Below, in pieces: positions 22,934-34,100 of a DNA stretch of 64,000 bases. The position numbers and the translations under genes were made by a program. The notes under the pieces were generated by a model. That model saw only the letters and a list, made by a program, of their open reading frames with translations, was not told the origin of the DNA and searched no databases. The DNA comes from Symsagittifera roscoffensis (taxonomy: Eukaryota > Xenacoelomorpha > Acoela > Convolutidae). Location of the stretch: contig NC_087065.1 of assembly GCF_963678635.1 (NCBI RefSeq), positions 33,107,679 through 33,171,678 on the forward strand, written 5' to 3'. Position 1 is the stretch's first letter; each line of letters starts with the position of its first letter.

Positions 22934-24361
22934 TTACGCGGCATATCGGTTCAGGGCTCTATTTTCAGTCCATTTCCTGATTTTTGCAAGTGTCATTGGG
23001 CGGCCTAGCAGCTCCATCGCGGCGAGGATCGAAGGTGTGTTAGGCCAATCGGGTTTGTTCACTATAGGTGTTTCTATAACGACCGAAGGTTCGCTATTCC
23101 ATATCGGTGGGTCGAATGCGCCTTTCCATACCTCCTTCTTGAACTGCGTTTTTTTGTAAGTTGATGTAGGTGAAATGACTGAAACAGATGGCTTTTTACC
23201 CACTAATCAGATCCGCGTCTTCTAGAGTTATCAGGGGTCGAGTGTCGTGGTGGAAAAAAGATGGGGGTGGTTAAGCCCACGACGTTTACTGTAGGATTTT
23301 CGGTTTCGATAGTGATTGCTTATAAAGATGAGATGGGAGGAGGAATTGATAAGTAAGTTGAAAGATGATCGCCCGGTCTGTCGTCTAAAGTTTCAATGAG
23401 GCTCATAAATACCCTTTCTCCCAATAAGGATGGAGGTTGTCTGGCTCGAATGGGTTTCGTATTATGTTATTATGCCTGATATGAGGTTCCGACATTTTTC
23501 TTGGAGGTGGCGATTTTATGGGCGACGATGTTTTCCGCTTGACCTTTCCTGTAAGTTTTGTTTTAGACGAGCCCTGAGTTGGAACGGTGTCTATTCTTTC
23601 GACTTCGGGGTCCGTATCAATTGGGTTTGTAGGTTTCTTCGTGTCCCGAGTTGTTATTGGGTTGGGAATTTCTGACCTCTCGCCTTCGATCGCAGTATCT
23701 CAGTGGCAAACATCTATTTCTTCCTAACTGTCAAGTGGGGAAGTTAGTGGTATCATGGGTTGCTTAAAATTGATGACGGTAGGACTTGTGTCGGTTGCGG
23801 TTTGAAGTGGCTTTGGTTTGTTTACTAGGTTCGGGTCTTCTTTCTGAGGTGTTCTGTTTTATGATTGCTTGGTCTTCAACTGTGTTATACTGTAAATTTT
23901 CTTATTTAATTCTGGTACATGGCTTCAGGTCTCTGAGTACTATAAGGTCGCTACCGTCGTCGTCCGAGATTGTTTCCACCGACCTACTTAAGGGTGTTAT
24001 GTCTGATTTGTCTAGAGTGTCAGAAGTCGGCTACGTTGTCCCGACGGGATAAAATTTTGGTTACCCTCTAAACTAATGGACATCTAAGTTGTTTCTCTCC
24101 TCTTCCTCTTCTAGTTACTATTCTCTCGAGCTGTTCATGGCTGCGCTTCGTCTAGCGATGTCTAAATCTTCAAACTTGGCCTGGAGGTTCCTTTTATTTT
24201 GAATTGTCTTCGATCTTTTGATTCCTTCGTTTCTGGTTGTATTTTTCAATTTCTTAGATCCTTTTGTGGCATAAATTTTGAATAATTTATACTTCTTACG
24301 AGGGCTCATCTTCTACGGTTCAGTAGGTCTTTTCTCGGCTAAATCAGAATTACGGATTATT
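22934..24361 (-). pseudogene. 3' region of retrotransposon 1, low-complexity hydrophilic remnant
   Basis: Minus-strand stretches downstream of integrase are rich in Pro, Ser, Asp and Arg, with frame breaks. One open frame (23203-22934, 89 codons) contains a PSILAAMELLGRP stretch, and a segment near 24052-23930 reads SVETISDDDGSDLIVL. No Env or other domain is recognised. It could be the tail of the pol polyprotein. Confidence 0.4.
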
Positions 24362-25500
24362 TAACCACTTTTAAGAGTTATTGTATGATCCAATTCCCTT
24401 ACTACTTCACCTTCAAGCTCCTTATAGTATGGTTCGTCGTTTTTTCTGTCTTGAATTTCTCTAAAGATAAGGGTCCTACACGACCGGTTAGTCAGAACGG
24501 GACTGGCCACACCTAGCGCTTTTTGTTTCACTGAGTCCGGGCTTGTTGGCACGTATCTGGTAGCGTTTGCAATGTCGTCTGATGAGGAGGATTTGTCGTC
24601 CAAGTGTTCGCCTTCTGTATCATCAGGAGCGTACCAGTCATGTCGTCTGTCCCGGCACATTAGTTTTCTTCATTTATCTATACAAAAAAAGGTTTTGTTC
24701 CAATCCAAGTTGTTTGAAGATGAAGGTTTTGCCATATTGTTCCAAATAGTAATTGGTGACCTACCGAACTGTGCTTCAAAAGGAGAGCAGTTTAATGATT
24801 TTTGAGTTACAGTCCTTGAACATTTTATAATTTTCAGTAAAATTTTTTTCTAGGGAGGGTTTTGGCTTTTTTTGTGCCATGACCATAGGCCGTTCTTTAA
24901 ATGTTCGAATCAATCGTTCAACCAGTCCTGTAGCTCTGTGGTTGCCCACTGGGCTGATTAAAACACTAATATTTTGTTCTTGACAAAATTCCCGGATTTC
25001 TTTAGAAATAAACTCCGACCCTTTGTCCGTTCTGATTGTCTTAGGTATTCCAAGCAAAGTTATATTTTTTCTAAGAAAGTTTATGACGGAATTAGCAGAT
25101 AAGCTATATGTTATTTGCGCCGAAGAGAATTTTGAGAATCGGTCTACGCACACGAGTATGTATATTTTTTGCTCAACAAGTTAAAGGTAGCGGGCCGGTA
25201 AAATTTAACTCCACTTCTTGGTTTGGTTCTACGACCGATGGAGGTTTTCCGAGATCTCCGAGTTTTGAAAGAGAATTTAGTTTCTTATTTGCTTGAACGC
25301 ACTCAATACAACTCTCCGTGAACTTGGATTTACCGGTAAATTTTTGACCACCAGTTGTAAAGGGTTGCCAGCTTTTCCATTGCCAATTGGCCGGGGTGAG
25401 CTTCATGTAGTCTATGTAGCATAGTGGTCCTTAGAAATGCTGGTATCACAAGTCTCACGTCGAAATAAAGACATACCCCGTTCAGGTGTGAATTATCAAT
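24361..25500 (-). pseudogene. Retrotransposon 1 integrase
   Basis: The integrase inserts the cDNA. The N-terminal zinc region is split over frames: an HPGQ-type His motif near 25400 and CIECVQANKK near 25310. The core is in 25153-24776 with all three acidic positions recognisable: D in VDRFSKF (about 25145), D in RTDKGSEF (about 25030) and E in GLVERLIRT (about 24915). The C-terminal part continues toward 24361 with a PFEAQFGR motif (about 24780-24757). At least three frame changes are needed, so it is a pseudogene. The motif set is typical of gypsy-type integrases. Confidence 0.8.
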
Positions 25501-26118
25501 ACAAGGCTTATATTAAATTCTCATTATCAAGATATCTTGTTTATGATCTTCTTCGATAGCTTTCATAATCTTTTTTAATACAAGGTCTTGTTTAATAAGC
25601 AATGCGATAAAAAAGAATCAAAAATTTTGGGCCACGAGAATGGAAATAGTTTGTGCTCAAAATATTTTAGTTTTTTTTTTCAATTTTGTGTGTTTGTTCT
25701 GCGAATTTACCCTGCGGGTAACTAGTACTGGGCAAAGAAGATGAGGATTTAAGTTAAATTGGAATTTCAATTTGTTTGGTAGAATCTACTTGATCGGAAA
25801 TTATTTTCAGGTTTTTTTATATATTTTTTTAATAATCGATTGTTTGGCAAGATGGAATGCAGTCTCCTGTTCGCGAGTAAAAATTTTGACACACTCAAGG
25901 TTTGGAATTCGTAAATAGTTTGCAAAGTTTCTGCTGCAGCCTTCCCAATTCGTTTCTCACGGTCAAGAGTTCTTGTCCTGTCATGTTATTAGTCAATTGT
26001 GCAATCACGTTGCATTTTTCAAAGTCATGAGATGTTTGTTGAGAAAGTTTGTCCCTTATTTGCGAATGAGGATAACTAGCTATCAAACTTTCAAAGCCTA
26101 AAAGAAGGCTAATATGAT

Positions 26119-26538
26119 TTACAGAAGCGATAACAAATTTTTCGTCGCCACGGGAAACTGGTACGAGATTGCTCGATGGGTGTCTGAAAAGTAGTCCGCA
26201 AATACCATTTCCTTACCCGAGAGATATTCAACCATAAAATCATATGGTAAAATTTTATCTGCCAAGCGGTTGAGGCAAGATTGGGCTATCTTTGTATATT
26301 TATCGTCTTTCAGCGCCCATATTATTACTCTGTGGTTGGTAGGAATAGAGAACTGTTTGCCAAAAAGGTAGTTATTAAAAAGGTCTAGTGCCCAAACTAA
26401 GCCCAACAGTTCGTGTTCGTTCGTGCTGTGTTTGAGTTTGACAATTTTAAGGAATCTACACGCAAACGCTATCATTTTCTGACTCCCCCATCGCCTTGCT
26501 CGAGGGATGCACCCAATCCTAAGCGTGAAGTATCGCAT
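26119..26538 (-). pseudogene. Retrotransposon 1 RNase H
   Basis: This 139-codon frame matches the RNase H domain of Ty3/gypsy Pol: IAFACRFLKIVKLKHSTNEH, then ELLGLVWALDLFNNYLFGKQF and the spacer to ADKILPYDFMVEYLSG. The family's conserved TDHR motif is TNHR here, so one catalytic aspartate is lost. It lies between RT and integrase, as expected. Confidence 0.8.
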
Positions 26539-26559
26539 TTTATTCTTGTATTGAAGTTA

Positions 26560-27425
26560 AGGTTGAAATGGTGGTTTGTTACCGCATTATAAATGTCCTT
26601 TGCGGTTTTCTCGAACGCAGCAAAATAACCTTCGACCAAAAAAACTGTTTTTTGTATTGCATTAGTTCACTAAACGGTATAGATCAGGATGCTAAATTCC
26701 TGATAAGTTTTTTAAATTGGTTGATTTAGCCCTTTAACGACCTTATGTCCTTGATGCTTCCGTTTCTTTCAAGATTCTAATAGCGTCTGATTTATGGACT
26801 AAAGGAGCGGTTTCCTTCGCGTCAATTTTAAATCCCAATCGACCTATGTCCTGGGTCAAAAATTTACATTTCTCCCCTTTTGATGGCTAATCTTTTGTCT
26901 TCTAATTTTTTTAGAACATCAGTAACTAATTTGCAGCGATTAAAATGTCGTTTAAATAAATTTGTGCATTCGGTAGACTTGAGACGGTCCATATTACGTT
27001 GAAATTCACGGCATTTTGCCTAAACCGTGGAATCCCGTTTTGAAACGGTATGAGCCTGTATCATCTCCTCTCACAATGTTAGAATTGCCTTGAAGACTTG
27101 TTTTTTTGACAGTGGTATCTGGCTGTATGTATAATTCAGGTCGATAGATGAAAAGTGAATTCTATTTTCGTCGTGACTACTGATTGTTAAGGTGACCCTA
27201 TCACTTAGTTCAAACAAGTTGCGCATTTGATAACTGTTGCGAAATATTTGTTTGCTGAGTAGCTTTGAGTTCAGTGCCAGTTTAATTGACCCGTTCCTTT
27301 TTGCTGAGATGAAGATGAGTAAAAAAAAACATTCTACTGAACATCTGGACGTTTGTTTTAATTTCTCCCTCGCTAATTAACTGATCAAAGTATAGTTTAA
27401 ATTTAGGAAAAAAGTGTATTGGTAT
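26560..27425 (-). pseudogene. Retrotransposon 1 reverse transcriptase
   Basis: Reading the minus strand across frames gives RT landmarks in order. There is a palm strand with a Lys/Ser/Asn-rich approach to SSIDLNYTYSQIPLS (about 27165-27115), a GSYRFK-type strand (about 27065), the catalytic box as YLNDILIA (about 26965-26940, first Asp replaced by Asn), and the connection with an SLKG-type motif toward 26730. Several frameshifts and stops are present. The altered YxDD means the enzyme would be dead even without them. Confidence 0.65.
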
Positions 27426-27585
27426 ACGCTTGCCATTTATCTGTATTGGTTTTGAAGGTTCGTTAAAGTTTGTGTTTACAATAAAAGTTTTTGATCTGCA
27501 AGCTCTTTTTACAATTTCTGGAAATCGATTGCATATTTACAGTTTGAACTCACGTTGGAGTGGCGTGTCGAGAAATTGGCACAAT

Positions 27586-27930
27586 TTAAACTTCTTCAAA
27601 CTCTTGGCTACAAAATTTTCTACATTTTTGACTTTCTACAATATTTGAAGTTGGTTCGTTGTTTACATAGAGTGGTTCTTGTACCGAATTATATACAGGG
27701 AATTGTGGTTTTAAACTCTTGTCAATGTGGCCAATTTGAAGGCCATCAAAATTTGCATTATCTTCCGCTTTCCTACTTCTGGTTTCTTCATTGCAGGCTT
27801 GTAATGCTTGTTTGTATCGATCTTCTTTTTTTGGCCGACAGGTTTGATCGTCGGAAAACTCCGATGCTTCTGGGACAGAGTATAATAGTTCGGATCTCAC
27901 CGGTGGATTAATCACATCTTCAAAATCCAA
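27586..27930 (-). pseudogene. Retrotransposon 1 pre-RT linker ORF
   Basis: A 114-codon frame just upstream of RT: acidic, Glu/Asp/Asn-rich, with Pro and Cys-containing segments near the end. No protease signature (DTGA/DSGA) was seen. It may be the remains of the gag-protease region or the linker before RT. Not recognised further. Confidence 0.35.
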
Positions 27931-28070
27931 AGATTCTTCAGCGATGAATGTTAGTTGATATTTTTCCGCCCATTTTTCCCAGTCTTGATGGTTGTCACTT
28001 GATGTGTTGTTACGGAAGAACTCAAGACCTCGTAGGTTCGACTCATTTGACTGCTCCGTGTTTAAAAACT

Positions 28071-28320
28071 ACTATGATCCAGATAAGGTTAATGCTAATG
28101 TTAAGACGTTGGGTTAGTTAAACTAAGACTAGTTTCTGACTACTTAAGACGTTGGGTACTCAAACTGAAATGACTATGATCCAGATGAGGTTAATGCTTA
28201 TTTTAAGACTAGTATCTCTATTAAACTAATTAGTAGACACTCTAATGGATCTCTACTAAACTAAATAGTAGACTGGATATGATAATGGATTTCTACTAAA
28301 CTATCTGGCAGAAAAAGTTT
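28071..28320. repeat. Leader-region tandem repeats of retrotransposon 1
   Basis: ACTATGATCCAGAT begins at 28071 and at 28172 (period 101), each followed by a similar AGGTTAATGCT and TTAAGAC string. Next to them are ACTAAAC(T/A) units containing AGTAGAC spaced about 40-50 bp apart (28230-28320). These are short direct repeats in the leader between PBS and coding region. Confidence 0.7.
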
Positions 28321-28518
28321 TTTTTGAAGTCTGGTTGGTAATTACATTGTTAGTAATATATCAAATATTTTTTGTTTCTGTCTTTTGTTTTGGTGAGTTT
28401 TTGTGTTGAAGTTTTGGACTGATTAGACTCTTTGATACGTGGAATTAAGCTAATTTGTTGTCATTTTGTCTTTTTTGGTTTGATTTTTCTCAAAACTAAG
28501 TTAGTATTAGGTCTGCTT

Positions 28519-28538
28519 GAGACTCGGTGGTCACACCA
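28519..28538 (-). promoter_or_regulatory. Candidate tRNA primer-binding site of retrotransposon 1
   Basis: On the minus strand, two bases after the 5' LTR end, the sequence starts TGGTGTGACCACCGAGTC, i.e. the complement of a tRNA 3' end ending CCA, as in LTR retrotransposon primer sites. The tRNA cannot be named from this alone. Confidence 0.6.
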
Positions 28539-28540
28539 GA

Positions 28541-28907
28541 TGAGTTTAGGTCCAGGATGGCTTTCTCATTGAATAATTTCGGATAAGGGTGCACCGTCTG
28601 TTTGTCACGCTATCTAGTTTCGGCCCGATAGGTTTAGGTTCGTGCGAGAAAGTCCTTAGTCAATTACCAATCCTTAACCTATTCTTATTTTTCCTAATCT
28701 CAGAGATATACTGGTTTATCGCGAAGAACAAAAAAGAAAGCAACTGATTCGTTACTTTGTTATTGTGTTCTCTGGCTGAAACTTTGAATAGTTTGAGCTG
28801 TACAATTTATCGTAAGTTTTAGTCAAGGATCATGACTGGTTAGTTTTTATAGTTTACAAGGAGAAACATCAAAGTATAACCTAAATACTTGTTTTAAACT
28901 GGTTCCA
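28541..28907 (-). repeat. LTR of retrotransposon 1 (5' LTR in minus orientation)
   Basis: The 367-bp repeat runs, on the plus strand, from TGAGTT to GGTTCCA, i.e. TG..CA ends. It shares the blocks CAGATAAGG / CGGATAAGGGTGCACCGTCTG, CACGCTATCT and TAAACTGGTTCCA with the LTRs at 30798-31188 and 48435-48824, but is more diverged. Confidence 0.75.
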
Positions 28908-29744
28908 GTTTTGGGAGATAAAACATCTCAGTAAAATCAAATGTTATATCCGTGTTTTTTCTCTATGTCTTTTTTACTATAGAATAAGTGAATTTGTTTT
29001 TCCAGCTGAATACTACTTTCACTACTTTAGTCCATTCTTTTTAAAATCTACTGATTTGCTTTACATGCTCGAAGTTGGACTAAACTCAAAAAATTCGAGC
29101 CGGTTTTTCTCGACAGTCGGAAATGTTCTAAAAAAACTTTGAATTTTGGTGAAATCACGACTGAAAGGGCTTTGATATGATAATTCTCTTAAAACGTTTC
29201 GATGATTATTTGTGGTACATGACTTTGCGTGGAAAGCAAAAGAATTAAAAAAAGAAAAAAGACACGAACAGGCAAACTTCCTCCCCTTTTTCAATGGTCA
29301 GAAAAAGAAACTAACGTCTCTCTTCCCACTTGTCAAGATTCCATGAATATAGATCATTTGTTACTCAAGAAAAGATTTTGAAAATTGTGCATTGAAGAGC
29401 AGTCTGACACCAAATATTGTTAGTCTTATCAACTTACTTGCGCCAAACAATGTAGCTAGCAAGCTTGATAACAGAAATTGGACAGTTGAAATTCAATGCG
29501 TTTTCGTAGGTTAAAATCATAAAATTAGGAAAGGCTACACTTTACATCAGGTCTACAGACAAAGAAAGTTTAGTAACTGCAGTAACCGAAATCATCATCG
29601 TGCTAATAAGCACATTTATATAGTATGTCGAATCTTAAGTCGTGGTTCATGATTGTCGTCATTGGTGCGGATAAAAGGTAATTATCCATTAAGGTCAGTC
29701 AGTTCGTTTAGTTAGAAGGTCAATTTTAGAACTCCAGATAATCA
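28908..29744. other. Non-coding DNA between LTR and palindrome
   Basis: AT-rich, no convincing open frame. A minus-strand frame (29294-29061) matches nothing recognised. Confidence 0.4.
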
Positions 29745-29867
29745 GTGCCGAGTTTTGGCAATTTGAGACTGGCACAATAGTTATGTGATGCGATAGTAAA
29801 TAACATGTTATTTAATATCGCATCACATTTACTATCGCACCGGTCTCAAATTGCCAAAACTCGGTAC
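29745..29867. repeat. Near-perfect 123-bp palindrome
   Basis: The outer arms GTGCCGAGTTTTGGCAATTT and AAATTGCCAAAACTCGGTAC are reverse complements with one mismatch, extended inward by GAGACTGG/CCGGTCTC. The inner part GTGATGCGATAGTAAATAAC is again inverted as GATATTAAATAAC... and GATGCGAT/ATCGCATC. It would fold into a long hairpin. Probably a foldback MITE; no coding content. Confidence 0.85.
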
Positions 29868-30143
29868 TTTAGAAGTCTTTGACTTAACATACAGATTACA
29901 GAACAGGTGCTGCATTAGTACTTTGCCTGCATTAGTACTTAGCAAGTAATTTGACTGAATGGAGTGATTGACACCGTTACAGTATGATATGGCTCAGCTG
30001 GATTAATGGAGCGATCGATAGTTGAAAACCAGACGATGAAGCAAGTATATCTAGATTAGAATCTAATGCCAAACTTTCCTCATAGAAAAAATTAGATTGA
30101 AAACAGAAATTATCCAGTTTATGGTTTCTATTCGAGTTTCAGA
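29868..30143. other. Non-coding DNA
   Basis: No recognised feature apart from a short TGCATTAGTACTT direct repeat near 29912-29942. Confidence 0.4.
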
Positions 30144-30353
30144 GGGGCAATGGTGAAGACGTTACGTCTCCGCTTCGGATGTTCGAGGCCCACCTTGGTC
30201 CGAGCTTGTTGTTGAGGGCGAGGCAACATTACCCAGCCCAGAAAAATAACCAAAAAAATCGTATGTAGTTCTTAAGGGGCACAACAGCGGTTTACCGTGA
30301 TGAACTTTACAGCTCGAATTTTGGTCCGTTCTCTTGTGGATAAATGGTGCTAA
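30144..30353 (+). repeat. tRNA-derived SINE
   Basis: The 5' part (GGGGCAATGGTGAAGACGTT, then GGATGTTCGAGGCCCACC near 30177) has A-box-like and B-box-like Pol III promoter elements at tRNA-like spacing. It is followed by a non-tRNA body and a 3' part, TAGTTCTTAA...GGCACAACAGC...TTGGTCCGTTCTC...GTGGATAAATGGTGCTAA. The same 3' part recurs, shortened, at 47817-47897, which supports a dispersed SINE family. Confidence 0.6.
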
Positions 30354-30797
30354 CCAAATCTATGCCAACTACGCGTAGTTGTAGGTAATTTTGTTTTTAA
30401 AAAAAGCATTTTATCGAATTGACGAAATACTTTGCTAAACTAGCAGCGGAATACAGCTGGTGTTTTCATTTATTTTTTGTAACAAATATAATGTCATTCA
30501 ATTTGATCCTCTATGACCAATTGTTTTCAGTTTTTATAAAATCATTTAGAATTTCAAGCAGACAGTCATCCACTTCAATAAAAACAAGTTTTCGTATTTC
30601 TCAAATTGATAAATGTATCGAACTTTTTAATGAATAATAATCTTAAAACACCTTACAAAAATGATTTCTGATTTCGGTTCTTTATCTATAGTTTCGAAGT
30701 TCGTTTTAAGAATGAGAGCATAATATTTTGAACAGATAGATTTCTGTCAAAACCGTGCTTAACTTTTTTTGTTAAGAATCTGCTGAAGTGAATATAC
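30354..30797. other. Non-coding DNA left of the 18-kb LTR element
   Basis: A 72-codon plus frame (30419-30637) is not recognised. The five bases before the LTR are ATATAC-like; no matching target-site duplication is seen at the far end (48825). Confidence 0.35.
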
Positions 30798-31188
30798 TGA
30801 GTTATGTACAAGGTACCGTACTCATAGAGTAATCTCAGATAAGGTACACCGTCTGTTCGTCACGCTATCTTTTTTTTCGGCCGGATAGATTCGTGCAATT
30901 TCTTAGTTTAATTACAATCTTAATCTTATTCTTATATCTCCTAGTCTCAATAGATTTATTGTACACTGGTATTTACGAGTTAGTTCTTGGAGTTTATCTA
31001 GAAGGAGAACAACTGTAGTCTAAGATTTATTCAAATTGTTCTGGTGTGAAACTACAAGTCGTTTCAGCACTTACAAATAAGTGTCAGTGGTAGTGATGGA
31101 ATATGGTTGGTTAGTTTGAAATATTTTATAAAGATTATTTCATCAAACATATATTTGGTTTATAAATACTAGTTTAAAACTGGTTCCA
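30798..31188 (-). repeat. 3' LTR of retrotransposon 2 (minus orientation)
   Basis: 391 bp, plus-strand TGAGTT...GGTTCCA. It aligns along its whole length with 48435-48824. On the minus strand it is preceded by a G-rich tract (CCCCGGATGGG just before TGGAACC), a possible polypurine tract. Confidence 0.85.
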
Positions 31189-34100
31189 CCCATCCGGGGT
31201 TTAGAGAGTTTTTAGTTTTTAATTGTTTATTGTAGTGAAGGGCGGGTGAATTAGTTTCCTTTTTGAAGTTTTATCAGTGACTTCTTTGAAGATAGAAGAG
31301 ATGTAGTTCTTTGGATTGAGAGAAGAATGTTGTTCATTCGCGTTCCAAATGTGGGTCTCGTTTTGATCGAGGTTTGTCTTGAGTGATTGTGTCAACACTT
31401 TCGATCGATGCAATGAACAAGACTACGTGCAAGATGAAGTTTGACTTTTTCATGTCAAGTGCCAAGTGACTACGATCGGTATGTGAGATCAACATTGAGT
31501 TGACCCTTGGTCTGTTTCAATGGTTTTCCTTTGCTGCGATGTTGAGTCCATACTTTAAATCCTTTGAGGGTAGTGACTACGGCAACAAACTTAATAGATT
31601 TGCCATCCCAGAGTTGGAATGTAATCGAGTTTTCATCTTTCCTTGCTGCTCGTTCCGTTGGCTCTAAGAATTATTTTATATCAAATTGCATTTACATATC
31701 TACATCTTAGTCAGATGTCAGTGAAGTCAGTTTTTAGTTTTGATTTGTTATTAGTTATTTTCGCAAAGTTCATTTACTTTAAAGAGTTGATAACCCTGGA
31801 GCCACTCCTATCAAAAATAGAGTATCGGAGTCATAGTGCATGTACTTCGAGCGACGCCGTTTTGGTGTGTGAGGCCAGAGTGGGTTACATTTTATGATCT
31901 CTTTGAGCAGAGTCTCTTTTTTTTTCAACCTTTTATTTCATTTTTATCAGTTGTTTTTTTCTTTTTTGTTTTAGTTGTGTCCTTGTCTCAAAAGAAGATT
32001 TTTGTGTTTTGAGTTTTTTTTTTGACTTTTTAGTGTTTTATTTGGTTTCAATAAAAATTGAAAGTGAGTATCAAAAGAATAAAATCTCCAATTTTAATCT
32101 GGGTTTAATCTGATTTGTATACCGTGGGACTTTCTTTCTTTTTCTTGATATTAGTTTATGATTTTGTGTAATTAAATAAATCTTCCTGGTCGAGTTCTGC
32201 AAATTTCTGGAAAAACTGTGTGAATTGTGGGCGAGTGAAGAGATTGAAAGTTTTCAAAAAAAAACTTTACATTTGAAGGTTAGTTTTCTTTTAATTTAAT
32301 TGCAATTTTTTTACATTTAATGCTTCAATTATTGAATTAAAGCAAAACTGCTTGTTGAATGAAAATTTACTACTTTAATAACTCAATTCATTTGTTAAAT
32401 AGGATTTTAAAAGTGTTAGAATTTAGTTCACATTTTTTTTTTGTAAAGAATGGTAAGCGTTTTCAGATATTTGTTTGTTGAAGTATGTTATTATACTTAC
32501 ACAGGGTTGTCTTCTTACGAAAATTCATTTACGAAAATTACGAAAATTCGAATTAGAGATCAGAGTAGCTCTAGCGCTCGGATGGTATTTAGTTCTTCAT
32601 TATTAAGTGGGAATTCAGGCAATGTGGTTTGGATTAGATTATATAATTTATGGTTATATTTAGTATTACGTATGCATTCTAGTTTGGGGTTAGTGGGCGG
32701 GAGTCATCAACATCGAAGGTTTTGGTTAGTGGGCAGAATATATACATTTGTTGGATGGGATCATAGTTTCAGCGGATGCCGTGAAGATTAAAATTCTGTT
32801 TACAATACGTGAAATTTAGGATGTATGGTGGAGTCTATTAGGAGTTAATGAATTTAGATCTGTGTTATGGGTTTCGTGATGGTGTGTTAGTTGTGTAGTG
32901 GCTTTAGATGACTTTATAAAAGGTGTAACTGTGCGTAACTTAATTCCATGTGAACAGTGCAAGTCACGTTCCTTAGGTGATAGGAAGTGAAAGGTTAGTG
33001 CAAAGTGGTTGAATTTTTTAAAAGTAGGATTCAAACGCTTTAGTGTTCTTTAGTGCAGTGGCGATAATATTGTCATATTTTTTATTAGTGCTATCATTGT
33101 TAAATACATATTTTGATTTTAAAACAAATTTGAGTGTTGAGAAAGAGTGTTTGGGTCATCTTCAAAATTTGTGTCTTCCATATACCGTGTAAAAGCATGG
33201 TCATAATGATTAATGAAAAATCGTGGTGCTATAAATCTGTTTAGTGTTTGATTTAGTCCTATAGTGAAGATATGTTTCTCGTGTAGTGCAGTTGTTAGTT
33301 GGTGTAAACGGGATTGATATAGTTCATTATCGGCGGCGTTTTTGTATAATGGAAGGGCTAATGGACTAGTAAAGTGATAATGTGAAGTCCAAGAAAGTAT
33401 GGGAACCAGGCTATGTTCATCAACGAAGTTCAGTTGATCGTTAATAGAAGTCTGGTAGTAAGTTTATTGTGGTAAAAATGGTAAATTGTATTTTAAGAAT
33501 TCTTTTGTGTTAGTATGGAGTGGATGAAGGGAAATTAATCTTGCTGGTCGGGGGTGGCTTAGTAGTTGGGATTGTGCATTGGGATGTTTATGTTTCAAAA
33601 CTCTGTGGGCTTTTGTTTCTATTTCAATGGGTGATCGGTTTTAGGATTCAGAGATTGATATCAAGTGCAATAATTGATGAATTGTTAGTGTATGAGGATT
33701 TTGAAGTGTTTGCTGCAGTGTGATAAAGTTATCTAGTTCAGGCTCTAGTTCTTCATTGACAAGGCTAGGTAGGTCGTGTTGATGGCTGGCCATCGGGGAA
33801 GGAATTGGAGTGGCGTCAGTGTATGAAGAGGGGACTGGGGAGGGTTCATTGGGGAGTTGGCAAACAAGAGGTTGAAATGGGTTTGCGAAAAAGGGGGTGG
33901 ACTGGGCTCGGAGTCGTGGAATTCGTCTGGTGTTTCTACATCGGAATTATTAAACTGGGAATTTGTATAAAGTATTGGTTGTGTGGAATCGTCAGAACCC
34001 ATGCGTGCTGAGTTAGTGCTGAATGTGGGTAAAGCAGAGGAAGTTAGATCGGATAGGGAAATGCGAGAGCAATGACGTTCGAGGTTGGATTGGTAGGAAA

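Larger units (their letters stand above)
22590..28907 (-). mobile_element. Ty3/gypsy-like LTR retrotransposon 1, minus strand, 3' LTR not found
   Basis: Read on the minus strand: 5' LTR (28907-28541), primer-binding site, a short leader with 101-bp repeats, a pre-RT linker, RT, RNase H, integrase and a Ser/Asp-rich tail down to about 22930. RT, RNase H, integrase order identifies Ty3/gypsy. Almost no room for gag is left between the leader and RT, so gag is deleted or unrecognisable. No 3' LTR was found between 22.0 and 22.9 kb, where the assembly gap lies. Every domain has frameshifts or stops. The LTR is related to those of the 18-kb element at 30798-48824. Confidence 0.75.

Noticed and set aside
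23430-24052. Plus-strand Trp/Cys-rich frames at 23430-23675 and 23786-24052
   Set aside because: They are opposite the gypsy element's reading direction and show no domain; they are shadow frames.
32450-32791. 113-codon plus-strand frame
   Set aside because: It lies inside the minus-strand element, has no recognisable motif, and its composition follows the background.
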